Shown here: piece by piece, positions 11,749-20,994 of the stretch | Layout of the letters: the number at the start of each line of letters is the position of its first letter | How positions within the stretch are numbered: the stretch's first letter is position 1 | Assembly: GCA_022419385.1 (NCBI GenBank) | Contig: JAJUBI010000007.1 | Location: 653,768 to 717,767, forward strand | Source of the DNA: Paraconiothyrium sp. Pb-2020 | Lineage: Eukaryota; Ascomycota; Dothideomycetes; Pleosporales; Didymosphaeriaceae | Reading direction: 5' to 3' | DNA: 64,000 bases | Program-made: the position numbers and the translations under genes | Notes under the pieces: generated by a model | Database searches by the model: none | Seen by the model: only the letters and a program-made list of their open reading frames with translations | Told to the model about the DNA's origin: nothing

Positions 11749-12642
11749 TCATGCGGAAGAGGTAGGAGCAGCAGCCTTTGCGCAACCTGAGCATGCGCAC
11801 TGGCCCGGAGCGCAACCGCATTTACCGCTGTCACTCGAGCAATTGCATTGGGTCTTATTGCTTCCGGCAATCTGATGTGGCGTAGCTTCTTCGGAAGATG
11901 ACTTCTCGCCTGCATCGCTAGTCAGTAAATTGTACCCTGCGGGACACAGCCCATCAGGTGAATACTTACCTCCATTACCACCCTGCTTCTTTAGGTCGGC
12001 CAGGTGGCGGGCCTCGTTGTGAACGTCAAGCACAGTCTTATTACCCGTATCGTAGAACTGCCTCAGCTTCTGCCCGGTAGGTGTGCCAGCAGCTTTGTCG
12101 AAGTATGAAGTGAGCCCACGCCAGCCGGCGGCAACCTTGTCCGAAACACCGAGCTTCGTATCAACAGCCTGCGCCTTCTGCGTGGCTTGGAAACGCTGAT
12201 CAAAGTTGGAGAGAACATTGGTGAAGCGGGTGCTGATGCCGTGCTGCTTGTCCAACGCAAGCGCCTGCTCGATTGCCTTGTCTGAGATGGTGTAGCCGTG
12301 CGCGAGGTACTCGGCGACGATGCGGGCGCGGGGCCTCTCCTCCTGCTCGATGTGGTGGTCGCCATCCTTGGCCTCCTCGGCTGACGCGGCCTTGTCGCCG
12401 GCGAGCTCGTCGATGGACTTGGAGGCGGTGACATGCACCGAGTTGGGCCCTAGCTGGGTGTTATCCAGCAAAAGGGCTGTCTTCGCCGCGGCGGCCTTCT
12501 CGAAGGTGACAGTGGCTGACTGTGAGTTGTCGTCGGTGGGTTTCACTGATATGTCTGAAATCTTGCCGCAGAAACTAAAGAACGACTTGATCTCATCCTG
12601 CGTCGTCTTCGTAGAAATGTTCTCAACGTGTACAGTCGACAT
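11749..12642 (-). CDS. vip1: VIP1-like RRM protein with cysteine-rich tail
   Basis: Intronless, 297 aa, starting MSTVHVENISTKTTQDEI at 12642. Residues about 3-75 form an RNA recognition motif: VHVENIS is the RNP2 strand and the SATVTFEK segment sits where RNP1 belongs, but without the usual aromatic pair. The middle (about 95-215) is an Ala/Lys-rich helical region with the block ARIVAEYLAHGYTISDKAIE that characterises the fungal VIP1 family (often labelled actin cytoskeleton protein VIP1; the label is historical and the molecular role is poorly known). The last 35 residues contain seven Cys in 22 residues as CNC, CGC, CAC and SGC, a metallothionein-like metal-binding pattern. A TATAAG string at 12765-12770 on the complementary strand may belong to its promoter. 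Upstream is the end of the FGGY kinase gene, in the same orientation. Confidence 0.85.
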   Translation of the reverse strand: MSTVHVENISTKTTQDEIKSFFSFCGKISDISVKPTDDNSQSATVTFEKAAAAKTALLLDNTQLGPNSVHVTASKSIDELAGDKAASAEEAKDGDHHIEQEERPRARIVAEYLAHGYTISDKAIEQALALDKQHGISTRFTNVLSNFDQRFQATQKAQAVDTKLGVSDKVAAGWRGLTSYFDKAAGTPTGQKLRQFYDTGNKTVLDVHNEARHLADLKKQGGNGGKYSPDGLCPAGYNLLTSDAGEKSSSEEATPHQIAGSNKTQCNCSSDSGKCGCAPGQCACSGCAKAAAPTSSA

Positions 12643-13136
12643 GTTTGTGGTATGTGGTGGAAACGGGTTGTAGGGAGTCGGTCACAATCAATCAGGAAGT
12701 TGTGTAGAAGTGTTGTTGGACAACGTGTGTGTAGTCGAGGAGAAAGTGCGAGCCGCGGGGTACTTATAAGTGTCGTAACCAGTGCCAACAAACAGGCGGG
12801 GGCAGAGAGGGACGCGTTTGATGACGTAGATGTGGCTGTTGCTCTGTGGCTGAGCACCGCCAAGCAAGTCTTCCAGATTGGCCGTGGAGCTTTGCCGTTC
12901 ACATGCAAAACATAATGCATTCAAAAGAAGAATTCCGGCAAGCACCGTGAGCGAGGCAATGGCGATGCAGCACCCCTGTAATGAATAATGATGAGTAAGG
13001 AGCGTCTTCAGGACGACAACGCGCTGTATGTCAGAACAGGCAGATCACTCAAGGCATACACGTCTAGAGCGTTAGAAGTACTTTCAACCAAGCCATCCAG
13101 AGAAGGACTATACCCTGATCTCTTCGATAGGGCTAT
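12643..13136. other. Intergenic: VIP1 promoter and FGGY-kinase 3' flank
   Basis: About 490 bp between two minus-strand genes. Several short frames exist on both strands but none has a credible ATG start or a family match. The segment most likely holds the VIP1 promoter and leader. Confidence 0.6.
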
Positions 13137-15042
13137 CTATCGCTTCCACCCTGAAATTGCATCATCCACCTCCTTGCGGTATCGCTGTTGGCTTTCGCAC
13201 TGTTCCAGGAACACCTTGTACTTCGCCTGTAACAAGTCCTTCAATGCCTTATCTGTCGACGGCTTGACCATCTTGCCCGCCTTGCTTAATCGATCCATGA
13301 TGTCCCACAACGGTTCGCTCTTTCCTTCGCCATCGGTGCTTGCAGCTTTCGCCCCGAGCATAGCCGCACCGTGAACAACTGCTGCGTGCACGTATCGTGG
13401 TATCAGGACCGGCATATCGCACGCCGCAGCAACGAGCTCCATGAGTATGTCGTTCTGACATTGCGAACCTGACATGAAGATTGAGGAGATGACATGGCCA
13501 GCCTCGTTCATGGCGGAGACGATCTGGTGCGTCTGCAGTGCAATGAATTCCATCGTTCCGTAGTAGTACAGTGCGAGTCCATCCAAGCTCTTGTCAGAAC
13601 TTAGGCCGATAACTGAACCTTTCATGTTTGGGTCTGCGATAGGGGAACGATTGCCGAAAAGATCTCCGTAGAGGAAAAAGTGGCGGCCTAGCCAGGAGGT
13701 GTGTGGTGCGTCCTCTTTCTCGGCCAGCTCCCGTAGATGCTGGTTCAGGTAGTCATATATGTTCCGGTTTAAGGTCTCGGCTACTGTGGTGGCCTCTTGA
13801 TACGCAGGATGTGTCTCAATGACGTTTTTCAATAGCTCCCCTGTAGCGCTCTGTCCACCCTCAGCCATCCAGAAGTCAGGAAGCAAGACATCGCGGTAAG
13901 GACCCCAGACACCGTTCACGAACACAGGGTCGCGTGACATGGCGAGATGACAGGTAGATGTTCCAGCGACAGCAGCGAGGCGAGTGAAAGCTTGTGAGAC
14001 ATCATTCTTAGGGGCATACATATCCAAGGTGCCTTCGTCGAGTTTGACTTTGGCACCGACAGTGCCAATCCAACCAGCATAAGCATCGATGACACCACTG
14101 CCAACAGCAATGCCTGGTTGCAGACCCATCTCAGCTGCTGCTTTATCACTTAAGGTACCGACGAGTTCACCCGCGGTAAGGTAGCGACCGTTCTGTAAAG
14201 TGTCAGCCAGCGCGTTGTTTAGGGCAGGAAAGACATCACCACATTGTCAACGCCACCCATCCGCTTGAAGTTGTCCTCGCACAAATCTTGCAGTCCGATT
14301 TCCTTGAGAAAGTCCTCTTGCCACCCCTTAACGCTACCATCCACGCCTACAGGCACGAACCCCTGCTTGCAAACTACGCTGCAGTAGCTTCGTGTCTCAT
14401 TGCCAGTGGCGATATGTGTAAGCGCATCTGTCAAGTCATAGAATTTGCAGCGGTCGAATAGCTCCTTGGGCATGTTGTTCTTCAGCCAGAGTACCTTTGG
14501 TATTTCCATCTCGATGGACATCTTCCCGCCCACGTAACGAAGCAAGTTGTGGTTGGTAGCATTGATCTTGTTCGTCTCTTCAACTGGCCGGTGGTCTAAC
14601 CACAGGATGACATTACGATCATTGCCATCCTTATTATCGAAATCCGGCCCGGTGACGGACACAGGTTCATCGGTATCGTGGGAGAAAACGGAGAGGGAGC
14701 AAGTCGCATCGAAACCAATGCCGCGAATAGAGGTCTTGTCGATACCGTGTTGATCTATAGCGCGTCTGACCGAGGAGCAAATGCAACGCCAGATGTCTGT
14801 CGTTGATTGTTCCTAATACGGTCAGTGGAGTTGTACCCAGGCGGGCTGTTTGTGCAGCATGTACATACATAGTATCCCGTTTGGGGCTGCCAAAGAGCGA
14901 TGTTCTCCGAGGCTAATCCTACTATGTCGCCCTGGTCGTTCATAATGCAAGCCCGGGCACTACCCGTACCCACATCGATACCGATGTAATGCTCCACATG
15001 TGGACGTATCTCGTCGCGTGCGAGTTGGCAGTCATGATCCAA
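13137..15042 (-). CDS. FGGY-family carbohydrate kinase (D-ribulokinase-like)
   Basis: Predicted to phosphorylate a ketose or polyol with ATP in the cytosol; best family guess is the YDR109C/human FGGY group. Exons: from about 15042 to 14869, then 14812 to about 14252 (or 14243), then 14192-13137. Intron 14813-14868 has GTATGT and a CTGAC branch. The second intron ends at 14193 after CTGACACTTTACAG; its donor is uncertain. Motifs in order: GIDVGTGSARA (phosphate binding), WLDHRPVEETN, GSGVIDAYAGWIG, GTSTCHLAMS, GSQCQNDILMELVAAACDMP and GAAMLGA, the usual FGGY N and C domains. There is no in-frame ATG between an upstream TGA and GIDVGTG, so a further 5' exon must exist upstream of about 15042. 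The start given here is only the first possible in-frame position. Confidence 0.85.
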
Positions 15043-15563
15043 TTCGCGGAGGCCGAGGACAATTAGGTATCAAAGCTGCAAGACAAAAATTGAGAACTGC
15101 AGTTAGGAGAGTGGAAGAGTGGGAAAGCTGAAAATAAATGTTGAGGGGACAACAGAGCTCCGCTGCGAGATGAGCTCATGTAATCCCTCAGATGCTCCTA
15201 ACACACAGTGGGGGCGGGGCAAGCCCAGCTGTGTGGAGAACCAATTGACGAGGGGCGGCGCATCTTGTGCCAGCATCACTTCCTAGTTTGGTCTACGAGC
15301 CGTCTAAGGGGGCTAGACAAATGTGGAGATCGTGAGCCCTGGGCCCGCTCTTTCTGAGGATGCGGCCTGGTGTTTGGCTTGTTGGCGCTGACAAGCCGAC
15401 ATCGCCACCACACGACAGATCCGCGGGTGTTCGGAGCACTTCCCGGACACTTACGGCACGTGCCCTCCGGGAAAACAAATTCGCCGACCGCAGCAAGCAC
15501 CGACAGCTATGAGGTCCCAGTCCAGCACGCAGTCACGGCAGCATCCAGACAATTGTGCGCGCA
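15043..15563. other. Divergent intergenic region FGGY kinase / EMC10
   Basis: About 520 bp between divergent genes. It probably contains the missing first exon of the FGGY kinase on the minus strand: a CTTGCAG acceptor lies near 15076-15082 and ATG codons occur near 15177 and 15274 on that strand. No join is decisive. Confidence 0.45.
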
Positions 15564-16179
15564 ATGCTGCTCTCCAAGCTCTTCCTGCTTCCCGCGGCGG
15601 TCGCATCCTCCGTCACAGTCTACATGCACTCTGTGCCGTCCACGTCTTCCCCGCCAACCGCCGTCGTCCCCTCGCCCATTCCGCTTGTCCAGATATCGTA
15701 CGATGTCGAACAAACCAGTGGCACTGTAGTCTCTTACACGCCGCCGCAGGGCTCCTACGCTCCAGATCATCTGATGCGCATAGGCCTCCACGATACCCAA
15801 GAAGGCATTTGGAAGGGCATCCTTACATCAGCGGCGAGCTTCGCGGATGAGTACACCAAAAAGTTTGTGGTACACCTTGACGAGAAAGGAGAGCCATACC
15901 ATGTTGGATTTAGCACGAGCGATAGAGGAGCAGGGGAGGAGTTGAATATTGAGGTGGTTAGAAAGGCGGCTGGACCGAAGCCGGTGCTCAACAAGCCGGT
16001 TGTACTTAATGCGGACGGCAGGATCGACTCCAAAGAGCCAGAAAAGACTTTCCTCCAGAAGTAAGTGTCGCGATACTTGCGTTCCAAGCATATTGGATGA
16101 TAATGATGTGCACAGATACTGGTGGATGATTGCGATCTTTCTCGTCGTGCAATTGGTCGCAGGTGGGGGCAAGGAGTGA
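15564..16179 (+). CDS. emc10: ER membrane protein complex subunit 10 (EMC10)
   Basis: Two exons, 15564-16060 and 16116-16179, 186 aa. The intron (GTAAGT...GTGCACAG, 55 bp) falls inside the Lys codon that joins FLQK to YWWMIAIFLVV. The protein has a cleavable signal peptide (MLLSKLFLLPAAVASS), a luminal beta-sandwich-type domain with the conserved stretch GSYAPDHLMRIGL, and one C-terminal membrane span ending GGGKE. This layout is that of EMC10, a subunit of the complex that inserts tail-anchored and multipass proteins in the ER. The ATG at 15564 is preferred because the signal peptide begins there. The last exon is only 21 codons, so the membrane anchor depends on correct splicing. Confidence 0.85.
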
Positions 16180-16729
16180 TCGTTTGGATAAGCTGCATAC
16201 CAAAATCGCTTGATGTTGCTGCAGCGCCTCTCGACGCCTATGCTGATCGCTTGCGAAGAACGCCATCTACTGATAAGGAGGACCTGGTTCACTTCGAGCT
16301 AAATCCCTACTCACCCATGCTCCGAGATGCCCAAGAATGGAGCACTCCATTTGCCGTCGAAGAAAAAGATGCGCAGGCTCAAAACATGGCAGTCAAGGAG
16401 AGGGGAACCAAACACAATATATTTGCCTCTCCACCTTAAACTAGAATAACAAACATTCATTGTACTTCCGACCACTGCCTTCGTTACGCCGGGCTATGCA
16501 TAGAAATCGTAAAATTGGGCGGCTTGAGACTACCAGTGTCTGCATTATCACCAACTACCTCATACGTCTTGCGGGTATAGCGTGAGGTAATGATCCTTGA
16601 GAGGGTATCAATCGTCAGGAATGTCGACGTAGGGGCCATTCCTTTTCACAGGGCTCATGCCCACTATCTTGCGTACTTTGTGCTTTGACGCATAAAAGCA
16701 ACACCAAGCTTCTGGGGCGGTGTTTGGGC
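16180..16729. other. Convergent intergenic region EMC10 / RRM gene
   Basis: About 550 bp between converging 3' ends. A plus-strand frame of 105 codons (16122-16439) starts inside the EMC10 intron/exon region and has no family match; it is probably chance. The rest is likely 3' UTR of both genes. Confidence 0.5.
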
Positions 16730-17726
16730 CTAGTACCGCCTACGAGGTCCTCGTGGTGGGTTGCCTCGGTCGTTGAATCCGAATCGACCATCCTGGAAGC
16801 TGCCAGAGCGCGCTCCACCGTGGGTATCGACGTCCATGTCGTCATAAGACGACTGACCGAGGCGGCCGGATGGCCGTGTATGGAGCGCGGCTGAGCTGGG
16901 TCCGCCCTCCTTCATGTATACGTAGAGCGTCTTGCCATCCGCCTAATGTCGAAAGTTGTTAGCTACGTGCTCGTGGTGTACAATATGGTAGTGAAGTTTG
17001 GGTTTATCTCAGGAAGGAGGAAGTCGTAAAAATCAGATCAAGGGGCAATGCGTCGAAAGAAAGAGACACTACATCTGCACCCACCTTTTTACCGTTGAAG
17101 GTTGCAATGACGTTCTCAGCACCGTCTTTCGTTGCGAAGGTGAGCTCTGCCATGACTGTTGGCTTGGCAACGACCACCCTGCATTCGAGAAGCTCTCCGC
17201 CGACCTGACCCATGACCTGCTCGATATCTGCCGCCGTGGTCCCTATGGCGAAATTGGAGGCCATGACAGTGTGCGGACCACTGCTGGTCGCAGCACCTCT
17301 TATGTTAAGGCCAAGATCTGCTGATCCGTTCCGTGCATTCCTGGTGGACGTATCCCTGTTCAGCGCGGAGGCAAATTTGTCGAGAGTTCGCGTGCTGCGG
17401 TCGATCTGTGAAGTAGACACGGTGCGATTGACGCCATTCCTCGAGGGGCCGATCGGGTTGTTGAGCTTGTGGAGATCGTGCTGCCACTTTCCATCAATGT
17501 TGGTTGCGGGTTTTGCGGAGGAAGATCGTTGTTTCTGAACGCCGCTCATGCGACTTAGCAGAGAAGGTTTCTGCGAGGTTGCACGTCCGTTCAGTGAACC
17601 TGCGCCGGACCCAGACCCGTTGGCTTTGCGCCCACGGCTTCCAAGAAAGTGCTGCGCTAGTGCTTCGTTTCTCTTTTTCTCGCGCGCATCTTTTACGAAG
17701 TCGGCGAACGAAGAATTTTGGGCCAT
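16730..17726 (-). CDS. RRM-domain RNA-binding protein (Aly/REF-like fold, unassigned)
   Basis: Exons 17726-17085 and 16942-16730, 284 aa. The 142-bp intron starts GTGGGT and ends CATTAG. The start MAQNSSFADFVKDAREKKR is chosen because upstream codons in the same frame (from 17840) look like leader sequence. Residues 1-190 are Ser/Asn/Arg-rich and low complexity. About 190-265 form one RRM (MASNFAIGTTAADIEQVM, then AELTFATKDGAENVIATFNG, completed across the intron by ADGKTLYVYM). The tail is Gly/Arg-rich (GNPPRGPRRRY). The layout is like small mRNA-export or splicing adaptors, but no orthologue can be named. It is divergent from the snoRNA host transcript. Confidence 0.75.
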
Positions 17727-17975
17727 GGTCGCGGGCGATCCAGTTGCGTGGTCAGGATTTCGGCAGGTTGGGGATGGGTGTAGCTTTCGCCTGCAGGGAG
17801 AGGCAAGTAGGGTTCGCGCTGGCGACGGTGCACTGACCACCGCTACTTAGCTTCGTCGGCGGTCGGGGAAACCCACGCCGTGGAAAACTTCCATTAAGTT
17901 CGCGCGGCGCCCTGCTTTGCTCTTCTCCCACACAGCTCAGCTCTCGGTAAGTTCGCTCCACGCTTTTTCTTTTCC

Positions 17976-18057
17976 TTCACATGATGAACATTCGTGTCGC
18001 CCCTATCATACATACAATGGTGATTGACCCCCAAGCCAAACGGGATTTCTGATACTG
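17976..18057 (+). ncRNA. Box C/D snoRNA candidate A (intron 1)
   Basis: Box C ATGATGA at 17981-17987 and box D CTGA at 18049-18052. Ten bases at 17997-18006 (tcgcccctat) are complementary to ATAGGGGCGA, part of the conserved large-subunit rRNA stretch GGGTATAGGGGCGAAAGAC (rRNA sequence from memory). This would be an internal D' guide. The terminal stem is not clear, so this is the weaker of the three in structure. Confidence 0.5.
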
Positions 18058-18400
18058 CAACCCTTCAAGCTCCTCTTTCGTTCTATAGCTTGTGTCCCAC
18101 GCTGACGTTCTACAAAGACAGAGAATGACCAGTAGCCTTCAGTAGTCATAGTACAAACTCGATGATACGGCGAATATGCACACCGCACCGTTTGCCGCTG
18201 CTGCTCGCGACAGTCTCGCCTCGCTATTGAATAGATAATCCAGAACGCTCGGCTCAACTTCAAAACGAATTTGGAGGCAACTGTTGGAACAATATGTATG
18301 TGGCGGCATTCGAACGCCAAATTAATCATACACGTTAGATACTCCTGAGAGGAGCAGTCCGTTTCCTAAAGTAAGTGCAGCCCCCAACTCCACGCAACAC

Positions 18401-18480
18401 TTCTCATGATGAGCAACATATGTACTATCAAATACCGACATACCCTGGGGATCAAAATATGGTTCGATTACCTGAGAGCT
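18401..18480 (+). ncRNA. Box C/D snoRNA candidate B (intron 2), LSU rRNA guide
   Basis: Box C ATGATGA at 18406-18412 and box D CTGA at 18472-18475, flanked by a short CTC/GAG closing stem. The 12 bases at 18459-18470 (atggttcgatta), one base upstream of box D, are perfectly complementary to TAATCGAACCAT in the universally conserved LSU rRNA segment GACTAATCGAACCATC. This is the position expected of a 2'-O-methylation guide. From memory, yeast snR72 acts in the same neighbourhood; orthology is a guess. Confidence 0.7.
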
Positions 18481-18629
18481 TCTTCACTTTAGCCGTGCCA
18501 GTACCTTCCCTTCTGTGATCACCGCTAATTTTGACAAGTTGTAGGTGACTTGGAACATTGACTGCCTTGAAATTGTTTGGGCTTCACGTATGTACTGGCC
18601 AAGGTAAGTCGCTATTCGTGTCCCCCACC

Positions 18630-18724
18630 GCGCAAATGATGAACAAATTTCCATGCTAGCACTAAAGGGGAAACCCTAATGCAGTATCAAACAATTACTT
18701 TTTATCTTTCGCCTGAAATTGCCG
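18630..18724 (+). ncRNA. Box C/D snoRNA candidate C (intron 3)
   Basis: Box C ATGATGA at 18636-18642 and box D CTGA at 18713-18716. GCAA (18632-18635) can pair with TTGC (18719-18722) as a closing stem with two unpaired bases. Directly upstream of box D, 18705-18712 (tctttcgc) complements GCGAAAGA, eight bases of the same LSU rRNA stretch targeted by candidates A and B. Eight bases is the minimum for a guide. Confidence 0.5.
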
Positions 18725-18900
18725 CCCTCACTCTCTGGGTATGCCTTTCACTCTGGAGTACTCGGCTAACTCTGAATACAGAACGTATCTATCGAACTGC
18801 TCGTATCGGTGACTCCGTGGTGATTCACTTTGTTTTTGAGCTGCAATACCTTTTATGCAATTGCAGCTCGAAGTACCTTACTTGACACACATGTTCCGTC

Positions 18901-19460
18901 TGTCTTTCCAAGCCGACCCATGCCTGACATGGATGTTGCTGGACAGGCGTGACAGAGAGCGTAATTGCACAGTTCGAATCTGTAGAGATGATCTTGATCA
19001 CAATCGTTTCATTTCTAATTATCAATGTTTATCACAGCTGCGAGCATGTTTCTTGAATGACTTGTTGAGAAACTACATGTGGACGTATCTTGGGAAACAC
19101 CACTCGTACTTGGTAGCCTAACAGCTGGACCTTGCTATAATCTGAGGAATACAGGTTCGGAATAGGCACTGTAATTTTCTTAGGCCAATGCAGCCCAGAA
19201 TGCACGGTCGTGTCAGCTTTGTCGTCGAGAGACTGGATGCTGGCAAGCCCTCGTCCTCGGAATAGGGCTTGTGCGAAGGTGCATACATGCATGCTTATGC
19301 GGCTATTGTAGCCAATGCCTGAACCACGCTATTTCGGCGAAATTCGGAGCCGACCGTACCTGGGGATCTGATAAGCGTGTCTTCTACTCAACTTTGACTC
19401 ACCGCAACTTGCACTTCATCTCTCCTCTGAAAGCTACAACAGAAAGCAAAGTTAGGTGCA
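18901..19460. other. Intergenic: host-transcript 3' end and SFH5 promoter
   Basis: About 560 bp without a credible coding frame; only short frames on both strands. It most likely holds the end of the non-coding host transcript and the SFH5 promoter and leader. No tRNA could be folded here. Confidence 0.5.
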
Positions 19461-20570
19461 ATGGCGGCCACAGCTGAGGAGCCTGCAACTGCTCCCACAG
19501 ACGCTGCGCCTCTGTCCTTGGAGAAGCAGCCTGAAGCACCAGACAACGCCTCAACGCCCCAAGATCCCTTGACCGAGAAGTCAGCCACCGCTGTAACGGC
19601 ATCCTTCGGGGAAAATAAGAGCGACAATGTTTCAGAAAAGGACACGGATAATGCTGCCGCCGCTGCAGCCGCTGTGCCGGTCCCCTTTCTAACCCCAGGA
19701 GCTGCCACAGAATACGTCAAGCCATCCTTCACCTCTCCTACGTGGCCAGAAACTTCTGCCGAACACCCTCTCACCAAACTTTTCAGTCAGATAGAATTGT
19801 TGACCAAGGAAGCTGCTCATGATGAAGTATATGGAATCACACTCTCGCCGAACAACGAATTTCACACCAAGCTCATTTTGCAGAAGTACCTGCGCGCCAA
19901 TCAGAATGACCTTGACAAGGCGAAGCAACAGCTCCTCGACACGCTTAAATGGCGCAAGCATTTCGATCCGGTAAAAGCTGCCGGTGAGACGTTCGAAAAG
20001 AGCCGATTTGATGGACTGGGTTGGATCCTACCTGTAGAAGGTGTACCAGAAAGTCCCAACAAGAGAGACATCGTCACTTTTAACATCTATGGGGCGGTGA
20101 AAGACAACAAAAAGACGTTCGGCGACATTGATGCCTTCCTCCGCTGGCGCGTTGGCCTTATGGAGCGTTCCGTCCAGCACCTGAACCTCTCATTGGCCAC
20201 GCAACCTATCCCCGACTTTGGTGCCGGCCCCGACCCCTATCAAGGCATTCAAGTCCACGACTACCTACAAGTGTCCTTCATTAGGCAAGATCCGCTTGTC
20301 AAAGCTGCAACGAAGAAGACCATCGAGGTCCTTGGCCGTTACTATCCTGAAACGTTGTCTCGCAAATTCTTTGTTAATGTGCCGCTCGTCATGGGCTGGG
20401 TATACCAGGCAGCCAAGATGATCGTGAGCAAAGAGACGGCGAAGAAGTTTACTGTACTGAGCTATGGAAGTGCGCTGGCGGGCGAGCTAGGAAAGGACGT
20501 GCCGAAGGAGTATGGCGGTGAGAAGGGAGCATTGGGTGAAGTTGGCGAGCCGATGAAGCTGAAGGATTGA
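19461..20570 (+). CDS. sfh5: Phosphatidylinositol transfer protein SFH5 (CRAL-TRIO)
   Basis: Intronless, 369 aa, start MAATAEEPATAPTDAAP. Residues 1-90 are an Ala/Pro/Glu-rich disordered region. About 100-160 form the CRAL-TRIO N-terminal helices (LILQKYLRANQNDLDKAKQQ, LLDTLKWRKHF). About 175-345 form the lipid-binding CRAL-TRIO lobe (RDIVTFNIYG, QVSFIRQDPLVKAAT, then YYPETLSRKFFVNVPLVMGW, the Sec14 signature). KFTVLSYG and LGKDVPKEYGGEKG close the fold as in Sec14 homologues. SFH5 moves phosphatidylinositol between ER and plasma membrane in yeast. Later work reports haem binding for yeast Sfh5; whether this applies here cannot be seen. The 3' end converges on the lactate dehydrogenase gene. 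Confidence 0.92.
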   Translation: MAATAEEPATAPTDAAPLSLEKQPEAPDNASTPQDPLTEKSATAVTASFGENKSDNVSEKDTDNAAAAAAAVPVPFLTPGAATEYVKPSFTSPTWPETSAEHPLTKLFSQIELLTKEAAHDEVYGITLSPNNEFHTKLILQKYLRANQNDLDKAKQQLLDTLKWRKHFDPVKAAGETFEKSRFDGLGWILPVEGVPESPNKRDIVTFNIYGAVKDNKKTFGDIDAFLRWRVGLMERSVQHLNLSLATQPIPDFGAGPDPYQGIQVHDYLQVSFIRQDPLVKAATKKTIEVLGRYYPETLSRKFFVNVPLVMGWVYQAAKMIVSKETAKKFTVLSYGSALAGELGKDVPKEYGGEKGALGEVGEPMKLKD

Positions 20571-20994
20571 GGCGGACAAATAATCGAGCGCGAGATTGAC
20601 TCATCCCCACCGGTACCGAGACATCGAGGGATGGAGGCAGAGAATTGTAATGGCAGGAGACTTGGCTGCTTTGGCAGAATTGTTACTTGCACGTCCTGTA
20701 GATATACCCCACTCCTTCTGGCACATTTTGCGAGCTCTAGCCATAACAACCTAATGCTGCAACGTTCCTCCAACCCCAGCCTTCTAAGGCAGCTATCCAT
20801 CCTATTGGTCCTTTTCAATCGAATGCGAGACAGCTTTTGAAGGAGTGTAGATTGTTACGCAGTGAAGTCAAGGGTCACACAATAAGGTAGGCAGTGTATT
20901 GTTGTCGAAATTTGAACAAGAACGAAACCGCGAATCGCTATACAATGGGCCACATACAATTCTTCCGCAGTCCAATATCTCCCCGGCGTGGTGC
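20571..20994. other. Convergent 3' flanks of SFH5 and lactate dehydrogenase
   Basis: About 420 bp between converging genes. Nothing recognisable; presumably both 3' UTRs. Confidence 0.6.

Larger units (their letters stand above)
17900..18900 (+). ncRNA. Spliced non-coding host transcript for intronic box C/D snoRNAs
   Basis: The region has no protein-coding frame but carries three GT-AG introns in one direction. They are 17947-18121 (GTAAGT, CTGAC branch, GACAG), 18371-18492 (GTAAGT...CTTTAG) and 18604-18781 (GTAAGT, CTAAC branch, ATACAG). Each contains one ATGATGA box C and a downstream CTGA box D about 62-73 nt later. The exons have no open frame. This is the arrangement of non-coding snoRNA host genes in filamentous fungi. 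The 5' end near 17900 and the 3' end near 18900 are guesses. A perfect 10-bp inverted repeat lies at 18838-18869, within the last exon. Confidence 0.6.

Noticed and set aside
12688..12945. 85-codon minus-strand frame with a signal-peptide-like start (MLAGILLLNALCFA).
   Set aside because: The start codon is GTG, not ATG, and it lies in the VIP1 promoter/leader.
16122..16439. 105-codon plus-strand frame downstream of EMC10.
   Set aside because: Starts within the EMC10 3' exon in another frame, no domain, no splice partner; kept only as a note on the intergenic entry.
18500..18600. A fourth C/D snoRNA (GTGATCA ... TTGA).
   Set aside because: Box C has a mismatch in the core and box D is not CTGA; it lies in a predicted exon.
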